Source: Malania oleifera (taxonomy: Eukaryota; Streptophyta; Magnoliopsida; Santalales; Ximeniaceae). From it: DNA of 64,000 bases. Within the stretch, counting starts at the first letter, position 1; each line of letters opens with the position of its first letter. Below the pieces are notes generated by a model. That model made no database searches. It saw only the letters and a program-made list of their open reading frames with translations, and had not been told where the DNA came from. The DNA is taken from assembly GCF_029873635.1 (NCBI RefSeq), contig NC_080428.1:61863957-61927956 (forward strand), read 5' to 3'. A program made the position numbers and the translations under genes. Shown here piece after piece: positions 32,563 to 43,633 of this stretch.

Positions 32563-34233
32563 TTAATATTGTATGTCGAACTCACTTAACTCGATTAACC
32601 ATTTCGTCATCCTTCCCGAACTCTCCGGCCGCTGTAGAATTTGTCTCATCGGGAGGTTTGTTAACACTATTACCTTGTGGGCCTGAAAGTAAGGCCTCAA
32701 TTTTCGCGCTGCACAAACGATGGAGAACGCGGCTTTTTCGGCTTTGCAGTAGTTCTTTTCAGCTCCGTTGAGCACCTTGCTAGTGTAGTAGATTGGTTGA
32801 TGCTTCCTGCCTTCTTCCCGAACTAGGACAGAGTTGACGGCACTTTCTGTGGATGCTATATAAACGTAAAGGTCTTCCCCATTCTTTGCTTTAGTTAAGA
32901 GTGGAGGGGATCCGAGGTATTGTTTGAGCAATTCAAAGGCTTTGGCCTGCTCCTCCCCCCATTCGAGTCCTCCCTTCTTCCGTAGTGCTTTGAAGAAAGG
33001 TAAGCCTTTGTCCCCTGAGCAAGAGACAAACCTGCTGAGGGACGCTATCCTCCCTGTCAAAATTTGGATCTCCTTTTTCGTCTGTGGGGCCTCCATCTCC
33101 AGTAGCGCTCTTATTTTATCAAGGTTTGCTTCTATACCTCTACGAGTCACCATAAAGCCTAGGAATTTTCCTACAGAAACACCGAACACACACTTCGATG
33201 GGTTCAACTTCATATGGTACTGTCGAAGGAGTTCGAATGTTTCCCTCAAGTCTTTGCAATGTTGCTCCGCTACCAAGCTTTTCACCAACATGTCGTCCAC
33301 GTATGCTTCCATTATTTTTCCAAGCTGGTCTTTAAAAATCCTGTTCACCAATCTCTGATATGTGGCTCCTGCATTTTTTAGCCCGAAGGGCATCACCCGA
33401 TAACAATAGAGACCCCTTTCGGTGATGAAAGACGTTTTTTCTTCATCTGCTCGACTCATGGGGATTTGGTTGTATCCTGAGTAGCCATCCATGAAGCTGA
33501 GGAGCTCGTGCCCTGAGGTTGAATCTACTAGTTGGTCGATTCGGGGAAGAGGGAAGCTGTCTTTTGGGCACGCCTTATTCAAGTCAGTGAAGTCTATGCA
33601 AGTACGCCATTTTTCGTTAGGCTTTCTTACTAGAACCACGTTACTCAACCACTCTGGGTAGTCTACCTCCCTGACGAAGTTGGCTTGTACCAGCTTCGTC
33701 ACTTCTTCATCGATTATTCTGATCCACTCCATTGCAAAGCTCCTCTTTTTCTGCTTCACAGGTCTATGGTTGGGATCAATCTGCAGCCTGTGCTCTATGA
33801 CTGCAGGGTCGATGCCAGGCATGTCTGCAACCGACCATGCGAACAAATCAGTGAATTCGTTCAATAGTTCGGTCAGCTCCGCTTTCAAGGTTTTGAGCAA
33901 TTGATCCCTGATCTGTATACTCCTATTTTGGTGGCCCTTCAATGGTATGTGCTTGATATCTTCATCTACCGTACTAATCTGAGGATACTCTCCCCTTACT
34001 TCTAGATCTTCCACCGTTAGAGCTTCCCTAGCCTCCATCTTCCCTTTCAAGGCCATTACATAGCAACTCCGAGCAGTGGCCTGATCACCCTTTGCAAACC
34101 CTATCCCTTGCGGTGTAGGGAATTTGATTTTAAGATGATATGTTGACATTACAGCCCGAACTACGTTAAGGAAAGGGCGACCCAAGATGACATTGTATAC
34201 CGAAGGTCTGTCGACCACCAAGAATTCTGTCAA
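32563..34233 (-). pseudogene. Tat protease end, reverse transcriptase and RNase H, long open frame
   Basis: A 556-codon uninterrupted frame. Protease C-terminus (RPSVYNVILGRPFLN), then RT: VRKPNEKWRTCIDFTDLNKACP, SFMDGYSGYNQIPM, YCYRVMPFGLKNAGATYQRLV, catalytic MEAYVDDMLVKS (YVDD at 33304-33293), then the gypsy RNase H (LYVYIASTESAVNSVLVREE, KNYCKAEKAAFSIVCAARKLRPYF). In the RNase H the usual first Asp (LYLAVS-type in this lineage) is not expected, as in other Tat elements. The length and openness of the frame indicate recent activity. Confidence 0.92.
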
Positions 34234-34242
34234 CGTTGTTAC

Positions 34243-34641
34243 CTACTGCGGGGTTGTCCCTATTGTTACTGGTAACGTGATTGTACCCAAGGGGTGAACA
34301 GTGTCTCCCCCGAATCCTACCAAGGGGGTCGAGACCTGCTTGAGTCGTTCCTTGTCGATCTTCATTCCAACTAGGACCGACCAGAACATGATGTTGGCCA
34401 AGCCACTGTTGTCTATCAATATGCGTTTGACCATGTAATTGGCCACAAGTAGGGAGAGCACTAAAGCATCATCATGTGGTTGCTGCACTCCTTCTTCGTC
34501 TCCACTGTCAAAGATTATGACGTCATCTTTTCTGTTTTGTTTGCTACTGGTTTTCCCCTTTTCCATCGTCAGCACCTGTTTAGCATATCTTTTGCGTGCA
34601 CTCCCGCTATCTCCTCCACTAGCAGATCCTCCGAAGATCAC
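34243..34641 (-). pseudogene. Tat protease region
   Basis: Carries KRILIDNSGLANIMFWSVLVG, the position of the lineage's protease active site (family form V-D-x-G-S-S-A-D). Here it is D-N-S-G, so the catalytic Asp is kept but the following residues are altered. A stop at 34243-34245 cuts it from the downstream frame. It begins after a stop that ends gag at about 34657. Confidence 0.8.
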
Positions 34642-34656
34642 CGCAATTTCCCCAAT

Positions 34657-36024
34657 GACCTACTCTTCCTTCTCTTTTACGCCATGCCTTCTCTGCTTGA
34701 GTGGTTTCCTTTGTGGATTTTCTTTCTTTATAAATCTTGACAGATGTCCCCTTCTAATTAGGACTTCGATTTCTTTATTCAATTGAATGCATTCTTCTGT
34801 GTCGTGACCGTGATCCCTATGGAATGCGCAGAACTTGGACATGTTCCGCTTATGTAGAGGCGTTCGCATAGGTTCAAGCCACGAGATGTAGTCTTTCCTT
34901 TTCATCTGCATTAGTAACTCTGAGCGCGGTACATTTAGGGGTGTGTAGGTGGAGAACTTGTTGTGCTGTCCTTTCATCTTTTGACCCGTGTGCAGCGCAC
35001 TAGTCTCGTGTCTTTTTGCGGATCTATGGGGATCTCCTCTTTCCCTGCTATTGTTTTTCCTTTTCCGCTCGAGGCGACTTCCTCTCATATCCATCATCTC
35101 CTCCAGATTGATGTACTTCTGCGCTCGGACCATCAGTTCCCCCATGTCTACCAGCGACTTTTTCCCCAGCGAGTATAAGAAGCTTCCAGGATGGAGAGCC
35201 GTTGTCAGGGCTGCTAGTGCAACCCCCATGTCTAAGTTCCGAATCTCTAGAGTTGCCGTGTTGAAGCGATGCATAAAATCTTTTAGAGTCTCCTGCTCTC
35301 CTTGCGCCATACTCATGAGATGACCAGTTGTTTTAGCAACCCTCCAGCTGCTAAGGAAGTGGCCAATGAAGAGTTGTTCCATGTCTAAGAAGGAATCAAT
35401 GGATTCAGGTCGCAGTGTGCGGTACCAATCTCTGGCAGTACCCTTAAGGGTGGTTGCAAAAGCTCGACACATAATTGCATCTGGAGCTCCTTGCAACTGC
35501 ATCAACATTTTAAAATTATCTAGGTGATCAATTGGGTCTGATAAGCCCTCGTACCGGTCAAAAGTAGGCATCTTGAATCTACTTGGCAATGGAGCCTCCA
35601 TGATTTCTTTATTAAATCGGGGCTCCGAAGGCCTCATGGATGCTTCCCCATAGTAGGGTTTGGTTCTGCCCTCTTTCATCATCTTCTCTATATGATCTAT
35701 CTTTTTGATTCTTTCTTCAAGCTCCGTGGATCTTTGTTAATTGACGTCCACGCTATTTGCATCTTCTACCTTCTTATTGGGTTGGGTTTTCTCCACTGGT
35801 TTGTTAGCTTGCTTGTCTGTGCTAAGATTCTATTGCGGTTGAGGGAGGACGTGCCCTTCTTGAATCTTCTATTGTAAGAGTTGGTTGAGCATGTCCTTCA
35901 TTTCCTTCTGGAAAGCAAGGAACTCTTCCCTACTAACACCTGATGACTCTGCCGGCGTGGATTGGATGAATTGGGATGGTTCTTTTGTAGTAGGGAATGA
36001 GGTAGAATTGCGCGAGGTTGGCAT
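34657..36024 (-). pseudogene. Tat Gag
   Basis: Probable start at ATG 36024 (MPTSRNSTSF). The gag core lies in a 340-codon open frame: FKMPTFDRYEGLSDPIDHLDNF, FATTLKGTARDWYRTLRPESI, GHFLSSWRVAKTTGHLMSMAQ, LKDFMHRFNTATLEIRNLD. A Cys/His box reads CAFHRDHGHDTEEC, as in other Tat gags. A stop at 35869-35871 and a short non-matching stretch to 35682 break the N-terminal part. Gag would form the particle. Confidence 0.88.
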
Positions 36025-36079
36025 TGCTGTAATGTTGAAAGTCGAGAGCAAGATAGTATCGCCTCCTAAAAGTAGGTTT

Positions 36080-36096
36080 CCATAGACGGCGCCAAC
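36080..36096 (-). other. Tat primer binding site, Asp-tRNA-like
   Basis: Element orientation: gttggcgccgtctatgg directly after the 5' LTR; the tggcgccgt core is usual for Tat/Athila elements. Confidence 0.75.
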
Positions 36097-36530
36097 TGTT
36101 GCGGAATGAAAATAATGGGGATGCTTCTTCGACTCCCGTTGACCTGAAAGAGGAAGAGAAGAAAGGCTTGGAGGACCCGGGGTGTACTCCGGGAGATCTC
36201 TCCGATGCCTAAGTAAGAGGAATGCTTTTAGGAAGGCTAAACGCAACAGTAGAATAGTGTTTTGTCACTTACCTTTCCCTTTTCTCCAACTCCCTTCTTA
36301 TAGGGGCTTGAGTTGACCGCCGGTTGGCTTGCATTTATTGCACGGGGGCGTAAATCGCTCTCCAGCAATAAATGTGTGCGTCTATCACTCGGTTATTAAG
36401 GGTATCGGCGTGGATCTCTCCTCCTCTTTATTAGGTCGGAGCTAATCACTCGTTAGAATGTCAGACCCGAAGAGAGTGCGAGATAAGCGTTGACCTGCCC
36501 TCATTAGTGTGATTTATTATGGGCATATCA
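36097..36530 (-). repeat. 5' LTR of Tat element
   Basis: Second 434-bp LTR; plus-strand reading starts tgttgcggaatg, ends gggcatatca, then TSD tagtc. Confidence 0.93.
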
Positions 36531-36634
36531 TAGTCTAAAAAATTGATTTGAATCACAAGATTTATCGAATTACGAATTATTTCTTAGATTTAGCTGAATA
36601 CCAAATTTAATAACATGACAACTTGAGTAAAATC

Positions 36635-37098
36635 AGGAAAATTCGGGTAAATTGTCTTGAACAATGTTCAACCAATTAATATAAATTTGAATTTTATTTA
36701 TCCATTTAGCATTGATATTTTGCACGGAGAAGAACTAATATCCTGTTCTATAATTTTAATTTATAAAGAATGAATTTTGAAATTTTATTTTATCTTTTCT
36801 TAACAATATGCTTGATAAGTTACTTGAATTTAAAAATATTAAACTATGTTTTATTTGTTTTATGATATATTTAATCATTAAATTTTTATGAAATTACATC
36901 TAATAATAATTTTGTAATATTATAATTATTAGGTATTTTATGATTTTTTAGTAATGTTTATATATTTTTAAAAATAAAAAATAAAAAAAATAGTTTTTTT
37001 TGTTACGTTGATGTTAATTAGATGATTTAAACTGATTGAACCAGATAGATAAGTTAATTTGAGAATCAATTAGGTCTTCGAGTTGCTTAATTAGTTTT
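36635..37098 (+). repeat. 464-bp direct repeat, left copy, flanking the viral insertion
   Basis: Starts aggaaaattcgggtaaattg. Repeated at 45735-46198 exactly 9100 bp downstream at its start, with few differences. AT-rich, non-coding, no LTR termini. Confidence 0.92.
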
Positions 37099-37959
37099 CT
37101 TGAATTACTTTTGTGGCAACTATTTTTTGTGTTTCGGGAATAATTTGATGATCTGTTTCATTTAAGTTTGTAAATTCTCAATCTCCTCCGGCTTGAATCT
37201 CATGCCAAAGAAGTTTCTTGGGATGAGAGACACATGATTTTCTGTTATAATTTGCTTGTAACATGATTGTTTCTCCTTTTTCACTTGTTTGAAGTGAATT
37301 AGGTAAAACTGTTGAAGTTGTTGCTTTGTAGTAAACTCGGTAGATCATTTCAAGATTTGAACTTCTTGAATCCATATTATAACCTTTGGTTTGAATATCA
37401 AGAGTTAAAAGCTTGTATAATGACTCATCATTAAGGTTTGCTCTAATGTTTGGATAACATTCAAAGTAAATTGGCCCTTCTGCAATGTTTGATTCTAACA
37501 TTCCTAAAAGATAATCATTAAATTCATGATGTCTAGCATCACGAAGAATAACACAAACTAGTTTGTTAAGTCCTGCTCTTGTTAAAGGAATTAATCCTAC
37601 TTGGACCATTCCAACATGAAGCCTATCATATTTTGATTTAAGGATTCTAGATCTTCTAGACCTAAAAGTCGCTTTTGTTGTCTTGCCTCAGTTGTTGTTA
37701 ATGAGATTGATTTGTTAATAATTTTGATAAAATATTCTTCATTATTTTCTAATGATCCTTTATTTTTGATAATTTGACTTTCAGATCTGGCCATCTTCCA
37801 GATCTTATTTGAATCTTGATTTGGTAAGTTCTTACCATTCCAATTTGATAATCTTCTTTCAATTTTGCCTAAGGATATTTGTAATTCTTTCTTATCTGTT
37901 CTTTTGCTTATTTCTTCTTGTTTATTCTTAATTTTCTTTTAAGAATTTTCCAGTGTTCT
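37099..37959 (-). pseudogene. Inverted copy of the viral movement-protein region
   Basis: Reads on the minus strand as the same region as 38178-39042. Frames at 37794-37597 and 37609-37178 show the same protein segments (for example TEARQQKRLLGLEDLE and GPIYFECYPNIRANL) as the plus copy. Two stops present in the plus copy are sense codons here, so the two arms diverged after copying or came from different genomes. It ends abruptly in the left 464-bp repeat. Confidence 0.85.
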
Positions 37960-37972
37960 TGGTATCAAAGCC
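37960..37972 (+). other. Viral tRNA-Met primer binding site
   Basis: tggtatcaaagcc matches the 3' end complement of initiator-Met tRNA with one mismatch to the usual TGGTATCAGAGCC. By convention this is base 1 of caulimovirid genomes; it is also the first base after the inverted arm. Confidence 0.85.
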
Positions 37973-38157
37973 AGTTTTATTCATTGCTCTTTCAACAGTT
38001 TTCAATATTTGTATGTTTTGATTTTCGCTAAGCGTTGGTAAGGCAGTGAAAATTCGTTGGTCAGCCCATCGAAGCTAGGAGAGCATTTTGGGTGGTCTTG
38101 GTGCCGTTCCCGATTAGGAAAACAGAAACATCCAAATAAAGAAAACCCAAAAAGAAG

Positions 38158-39533
38158 ATGGATAAGCTAGTTCAAAATATCAAGAACACCGGAAAATTCT
38201 TAAAAGAAGTTAAGAATAAACAAGAAGAAACAAGCAAAAGAACAGATAAGAAAGAATTACAAATATCCTTAGGCAAAATTGAAAGAAGATTATCAAATTG
38301 GAATGGTAAGAACTTACCAAATCAAGATTCAAATAAGATCCAGAAGATGACAAGATCTGAAAGCCAAATTATCAAAAATAAAGGATCATTAGAAAATAAT
38401 GAAGAATATTTATCAAAATTATTAACAAATCAATCTCATTAACAACAACTGAGGCAAGACAACAAAAGAGACTTTTAGGTCTAGAAGATCTAGAATTCCT
38501 TAAATCAAAATATGATAGGTTTCATGTTGGAATGGTCCAAGTAGGATTATTTCCTTGAACAAGAGCAGGACTTAACAAACTAGTTTGTGTTATCCTTCGT
38601 GATGTCAGGCATCATGAATTCAATGATTTGCTTTTAGGAATGTTAGAATCAAACATTGCGGAAGGGCCAATTTACTTTGAATGTTATCCAAACATTAGAG
38701 CAAACCTTAATGATGAGTCATTATACAAGCTTTTAACTCTTGATATTCAAACCAAAGGTTATAATATGGATTCAAGAAGTTTAAATCTTGAAATGATCTA
38801 CTGAGTTTACTACAAAGCAACAACTTCAACAGTTTTACCTAATTCACTTCAAACAAGTGAAAAAAGGAGAAACAATCATGTTACAAGCAAATTATAACAG
38901 AAAATCATGTGTCTCTCATCCCAAGAAACTTCTTTGGTATGAGATTCAAGTCGGGGGAGATTGGGAATTTACAAACTTAAATGAAACAGATCATCAAATT
39001 ATTCCTGAAATACAAAAAACGGTTGCCACAAAAGTAATTCAAGATGAGGAAGGAAATGTTAAAATTAACTTCCAACCTTTATTAACAAAAAGTCATAGTT
39101 TAGGACAAACTTCAAAACAATCAATTGATTTAGGAAGAAAAAGTATTTCAAGCCTTTACACTTTGTCGAACCACATAGAAATCTTAAACTCAAAGGAGTC
39201 GATTTTGGCCCTAAAATACCTCAAGGCTATTATCAAGAAATTTTTGAATCAAACTCTCCAACTGAATCACAATTCTTAACAGAAGAACAAAGAGATCTTC
39301 TTCATGAGGAAGATCAGAGAAAAAATATCATGGTAATTAGTGAAGAATTTATACCAAACATGAAGATGATCGAAAGAGACTATTATCATGAACTAAATGA
39401 AAAGAATAGAAAACTATTTCTCAAAAAATATAATCAGAGAGAAAGAGAACAAATCAGAACAGAATGGTTTTCAAAAATGAAAAAATTAAAAGAAAATATC
39501 CCTTTCTTTAAATTTGTCAAAGACAGACAATAA
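38158..39533 (+). pseudogene. Viral ORF1, movement-protein region
   Basis: The ATG at 38158 follows a 185-base leader. The first frame (95 codons) is charged and coiled-coil-like. The conserved movement-protein core (LNKLVCVILRD, then GPIYFECYPNI-type block and LLTLDIQTKGYN) spans about 38560-38800. It is interrupted by frame changes near 38430 and 39280 and by stops at 38559 and about 38803. In this family the movement protein modifies plasmodesmata. The C-terminal part (38857-39533) is lysine-rich. Broken; no functional product. Confidence 0.8.
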
Positions 39534-39715
39534 TTCAAAATCCTATAAGAAATTGGAAAACCACTGACAATTATTTTGTCAAATCAATTCATCCTCCTGA
39601 AAATTCAAATAGGTTTAGTTATAAAGGAACAGAAATTTTAGCCTCTCCTTTTAAAGAATCAAAAGGGAAAACAGACATTGACCAATTAATTAGTCAAAAT
39701 AATTATACAAATCAA

Positions 39716-40750
39716 ATGTTAAGATCAATGGCCACTCAATCAACAAGAATCAAAGAACAACTTGAAAATCTTCTTGAAATAAAAATTAACAGTACTTACA
39801 AAAAAGGTGAATCAAGTAAATCAAAAGAAAGACTTGAAGAACCAATTAAATTTAACATATTGGATCATAATCTTAAGAATTTTAACTTTGACAAACAGAA
39901 TGAATTACTTATCAAAAGAATTGATGAACTAGTTAATCAAACCTCAAATCTTAAGATTAGTACGATAACAAAAGAAGCCATTAACACTCTTGAGTCTAAC
40001 TTTACTGAAGAAAGCTTTGACATAAACAAAATTAAAGACTGGAAAAGTCAAAGTCAAAGAACTTATTACAAAAAACCTACACCTCCAAGCCTTTTATCAG
40101 AAGAATCAAATGATCTTCTTCCTCAAAGAAATTTTCAAGGTAATGAAATTCATGAATGGAGAATTGATGGGTTAACAGAACCTCAACTTCATTCCTTTTT
40201 ACATCAAATAGCTATGGCAGCTACTGCCTATAGACTTCATTCAAATAAAGCTAGTGAAGAACAAATAGTTTCTCTCCTTACTCATGGATTTACTGGAACG
40301 CTTAGAGAATGGTGGGATCATTATCTCACTGCCTTTGAAAAAAGAAAAATTTACCAATCAAAGAAAGTCAAGGAAGAAAATGGAGTCCCTACTCAAGAAA
40401 GTGATGCTGTTACAGCACTTATTTGGTCAATCTTTAGACAATTTATTGGAGAACAAAGTAGTCAACATGAAAAGAATAGTGTTATTCTCCTTTACCTTAC
40501 TTGTCCAAAATTATCAAACTTTCAATGGTACAAAGATGTTTTTATTGCCAAAGTTATGAGCAGACCAGATGGAAGATCTGGCTTCTGGAAAGAGAAATTT
40601 ATTAGTGGATTACCAAAACTCTTTGCTCAAAGGGTTAGAGATCATGTTAAAGAAACTTTAGGAACAAACTACGAATCCATCACTTATGGACAAATAGTTT
40701 GTACAATTAATCATGAAGGATTAAAATTATGTAATGAATTAAAAATCTAG
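39716..40750 (+). pseudogene. Viral ORF1, coat-protein region
   Basis: A 344-codon open frame, the longest in the viral copy. The first third is charged with coiled-coil character; the middle holds the caulimovirid coat core (IHEWRIDGLTEPQLHSFLHQ, LTHGFTGTLREWWDHYLT, ESDAVTALIWSIFRQFIG, FWKEKFISGLPKLFAQRVRD). This GFTG..L..WWD block resembles gag/coat proteins of the family. It ends at a stop (40748-40750) just before a lysine-rich stretch and the zinc knuckle. Upstream (39530-39715) the frame is open in another register. Confidence 0.85.
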
Positions 40751-40756
40751 TTTCAA

Positions 40757-41095
40757 ATGAAGGCTGAATTTAAGAAAAATAAAGGAGAACTTGGTGACTT
40801 TTGTGCTCAGTATGGTTATGAAAAGATTCAAGCACCATCAAGAAAATATCAAAAGAAAATTTATAAGAAACACAAACCTTTGAAAAGCTATTACAAAAAA
40901 GATGACAAAAGATACTACAAGAAAAAGAGAAGGAAATCTGAAGAAACCTCAAAATCTAAAAAAAAAAGGATAAACCCCAGAAGTTTAAGAATCAAAAAAC
41001 TTGTTTTAAATGTGATAAGAAAGGTTATTATGCGAGAGACTGTAGAGTTAAGCAAGAAATCAAAGAGCTTAATATTGGAAAAAGATTAAAAAGAC
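40757..41095 (+). pseudogene. Viral ORF1, basic region and zinc knuckle
   Basis: Very Lys/Tyr-rich (YKKHKPLKSYYKKDDKRYYKK), nucleic-acid binding. The frame slips at an A-run (40961-40970); beyond it the CCHC knuckle CFKCDKKGYYARDC (41002-41043) is readable, with Tyr in place of the zinc-binding His. Confidence 0.8.
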
Positions 41096-41097
41096 AA

Positions 41098-42294
41098 ATG
41101 CTTAATTTAATCAGAAATAGTGAATCAGAAGAATCTGAAACCTCTTATTCAAGCTCATCCTCTGATAAAGAATTTGTCAATGAAATTAATTCAAGTTCTG
41201 AATCTTCAAATCAAACCATTTCTTCAGAAGAATCTAGTCAAGAAGATTTAGGATTTTGTTCTTGTAATAAATGTTCAAAATCTATTAATATTATCTCAAA
41301 AGCAAATGAAATCATTTTTGAAATGATTGAACACATTCAAGAACCAAAGATTAAAAACAAGTATTTACAAAAATTAAAAAGAAATTTAGAAAAAGAAAAA
41401 CTTCCCAAAATTGATGAAGGTTATAATCTTGAAGAAATCTATAAGAGATTTAAAGACAAAGAAATCTTACCAAGAGAAGATTTAACTATCCAAGATTTAC
41501 AAAGAGAAGTTAATCAAATTAAAGGAGAGATTAAAAAACTAGAAGAACAAAATGAAGAATTTAAACAAGAAATGCTTCTCTTAAACTCAAGAATTGACAA
41601 AATTAATTATAAGGGAAAAGAGAAAATTAATTATGATACTGAAGATGATTTTCAAATTAATCAAGGATTTCTTCATTATTTATCTAAAGTTAATATTCAT
41701 AAATGGTACTTAGAAATTAAAATTGTTATCAATAAAGATTTTGTTCTTAAAGCTTGTGCTCTTTTTGACACAGGAGCAGATTTGAATTGCATACAAGAAG
41801 GTCTAATACCTTCCTGTTATTACGAAAAAACTAAAGTACAATTATTCAGTGCAACAAATTCTACTCTCAAAATACAATACAAAATTTCCAATGCTCATAT
41901 TTGTAAAGAAAACATCTGCCTCAAAACTACTTTTGTGCTTGTCAAAAATATGCAACAAGAAATTATTTTAGGAACGCCATTTTTTACGATGATTTATCCT
42001 TTCACCGTAAATGAAAATAGTATTCATACTTCAATTAGTAACCAAGATACTACGTTTGAATTTGTTGACAAAATGCACCAAAAGGAAATCAACACACTCA
42101 AAGATTTAGCAATAAGTCAATTAAATCTTGTTCAAAATAAACAAAAGCATATTAAATCTTTATCAAGAGAAATTTATCATAAAAAAGTCGAAGAACAAAT
42201 TCAAACTAAAGAAGTCAAAACACAAATTGACTCATATAAAGAAAAACTTGAAAAAAGAAGTTTGTTCAGATCTCCCAAATGCCTTTTGGGATAG
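41098..42294 (+). pseudogene. Viral ORF1, aspartic protease region
   Basis: A 398-codon open frame. A Ser/Glu-rich acidic segment (SESEESETSYSSSSSD) is followed by coiled-coil stretches and the retroviral-type protease: CALFDTGADLNCI (DTGAD at about 41767-41781) with the conserved EIILGTPFFTMIYPF (about 41959-42003). Here the catalytic triplet DTG is intact. The protease would release ORF1 products. The frame ends at a stop at 42292-42294 just before RT. Confidence 0.87.
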
Positions 42295-43626
42295 AAAGAA
42301 ACATTCGTCAAATTACCTTATGTTAGAAATTTTGATGAAGAAAAAATACCTGTAAAGGCAAGACCAATACAGATGAATAAAGAATTACTTGAATATTGCA
42401 AGAAAGAAATTCAGGAATTACTCAATAAAAAACTTATTTGAAAAAGTAAATTCCCTTGGAGCTGTGCAGCTTTCTATGTTCAAAATCAAGCCGAAATAGA
42501 AAGAGGTGCCCCAAGACTTGTTATTAATTACAAACCTTTAAACAAAATTTTGCAATGGATTAGGTATCCAATACCTAACAAAAGAGATTTACTCAATAGA
42601 CTTAATACTGCAGTAATATACTCAAAATTTGATATGAAATCAGGATTTTGGCAAATACAAATTGTTGAAGAAGATAATTACAAAACTGCATTTATAGTAC
42701 CATTCAGACACTTTGAATGGAATGTAATGCCTTTTGGACTTAAAAATGCCCCTTCAGAATTTCAAAATATTATGAAAGAAATCTTTAATAATTACACAAG
42801 TTTTACAATCGTATACATTGAGAATGTCCTTGTATACTCAGAGTCAATAAGTCAACATCTCAAACATCTTAATACCTTTTACAACATTGTCAAAAGAAAT
42901 GACTTAGTCGTTTCTAAACCAAAAATTAAATTATTCTAGACCAATGTTAGATTTTTAGGCCATCAAATTTATCAAAATAAAATTACCCCAATTCAAAGAT
43001 CTTTAGAATTTGCTGTTAAATTTTCAAATGAGATTACTAATAAAAATCAATTACAAAGATTTTTAGAATGTTTAAATAATGTTGCAGACTTTATTCCAAA
43101 TATTAAAATTTTAATTAAACCATTGTTTAAAAGACTTAAGAAAAATCCTCCAGTTTGGAATGAAAAATGTACCCAAATTATTATCAAGGTCAAAGCTTTA
43201 GTCAAAACTCTCCCTTGTCTTTGTCTACCAGATCCAAAAGCCTTTATGATTATAGAAACTGACGCCTCTAATGAAGGATTTGGAGGTATCCTCAAATAGA
43301 AAATTGACTCAAAAGAAACATTGGTGAGATTTCACTCAGGAGCTTGGTCTGGTCCTCAAGTTAATCGCTCAACTATTAAAAAAGAAATGCTTTCAATCGT
43401 TTTATGTATTTAAAAATTTCAAGATGATTTAATTAACAAAGAATTTTTAGTTCGGATTGATTGTGCTAGTGTAAAAAATATTATTGAAAAGGACGTTAGA
43501 AACCTTGTTTCAAAACAAATTTTTGCAAGATGGCAAGCAATTCTTTCAATTTTCGACTTTCAAATTGATTTCATTAAAGGAACATCAAATTCAATTCTGG
43601 ATTTCTTAACAAGAGAATTCCTATAG
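42295..43626 (+). pseudogene. Viral ORF1, reverse transcriptase and RNase H, catalytic site lost
   Basis: RT blocks: RGAPRLVINYKPLNK, YPIPNKRDLLNRL, SKFDMKSGFWQIQI, WNVMPFGLKNAPSEFQ. The active site, YIDD in relatives, reads Y-I-E-N (42813-42824), so both metal-binding aspartates are gone. RNase H follows (IIETDASNEGFGGIL, SGAWSGPQVNRSTI, LVRIDCASVK, KGTSNSILDFLTREF) to a stop at 43624-43626. Stops at 42439-42441, 42938-42940, 43297-43299 and 43411. It would replicate the genome through RNA; this copy cannot. Confidence 0.88.
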
Positions 43627-43633
43627 GGAAATT

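Larger units (their letters stand above)
26556..36530 (-). mobile_element. Tat-lineage Ty3/gypsy element, complete with LTRs and TSD
   Basis: Two 434-bp LTRs (26556-26989, 36097-36530) and perfect TSD tagtc (26551-26555, 36531-36535). Minus-strand order: primer site, gag, protease, RT, RNase H, a second RNase H (aRNH), integrase, then a 3.8-kb region holding a plus-strand ORF and tandem-repeat arrays, then the polypurine tract. The second RNase H and the antisense ORF are marks of the Tat/Retand lineage. By-eye LTR comparison gives about 17 differences over 434 bp, making it younger than the gypsy at 3574. Frames are long but interrupted. Confidence 0.93.
37099..39042. repeat. Inverted repeat, about 860-bp arms, 218-bp spacer
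   Basis: Left arm 37099-37959 and right arm 38178-39042; for example caagaacac at the inner end and ggcaac/gttgcc with ttcaagat-type sequence at the outer end. The spacer contains the viral primer site and leader. A transcript through both arms could fold into a long hairpin. Confidence 0.9.

Noticed and set aside
32291..35323. Many plus-strand frames opposite the Tat gag-pol
   Set aside because: Shadows of the minus-strand coding frame; none shows a domain. Only the region 28943-30661 has its own signature.
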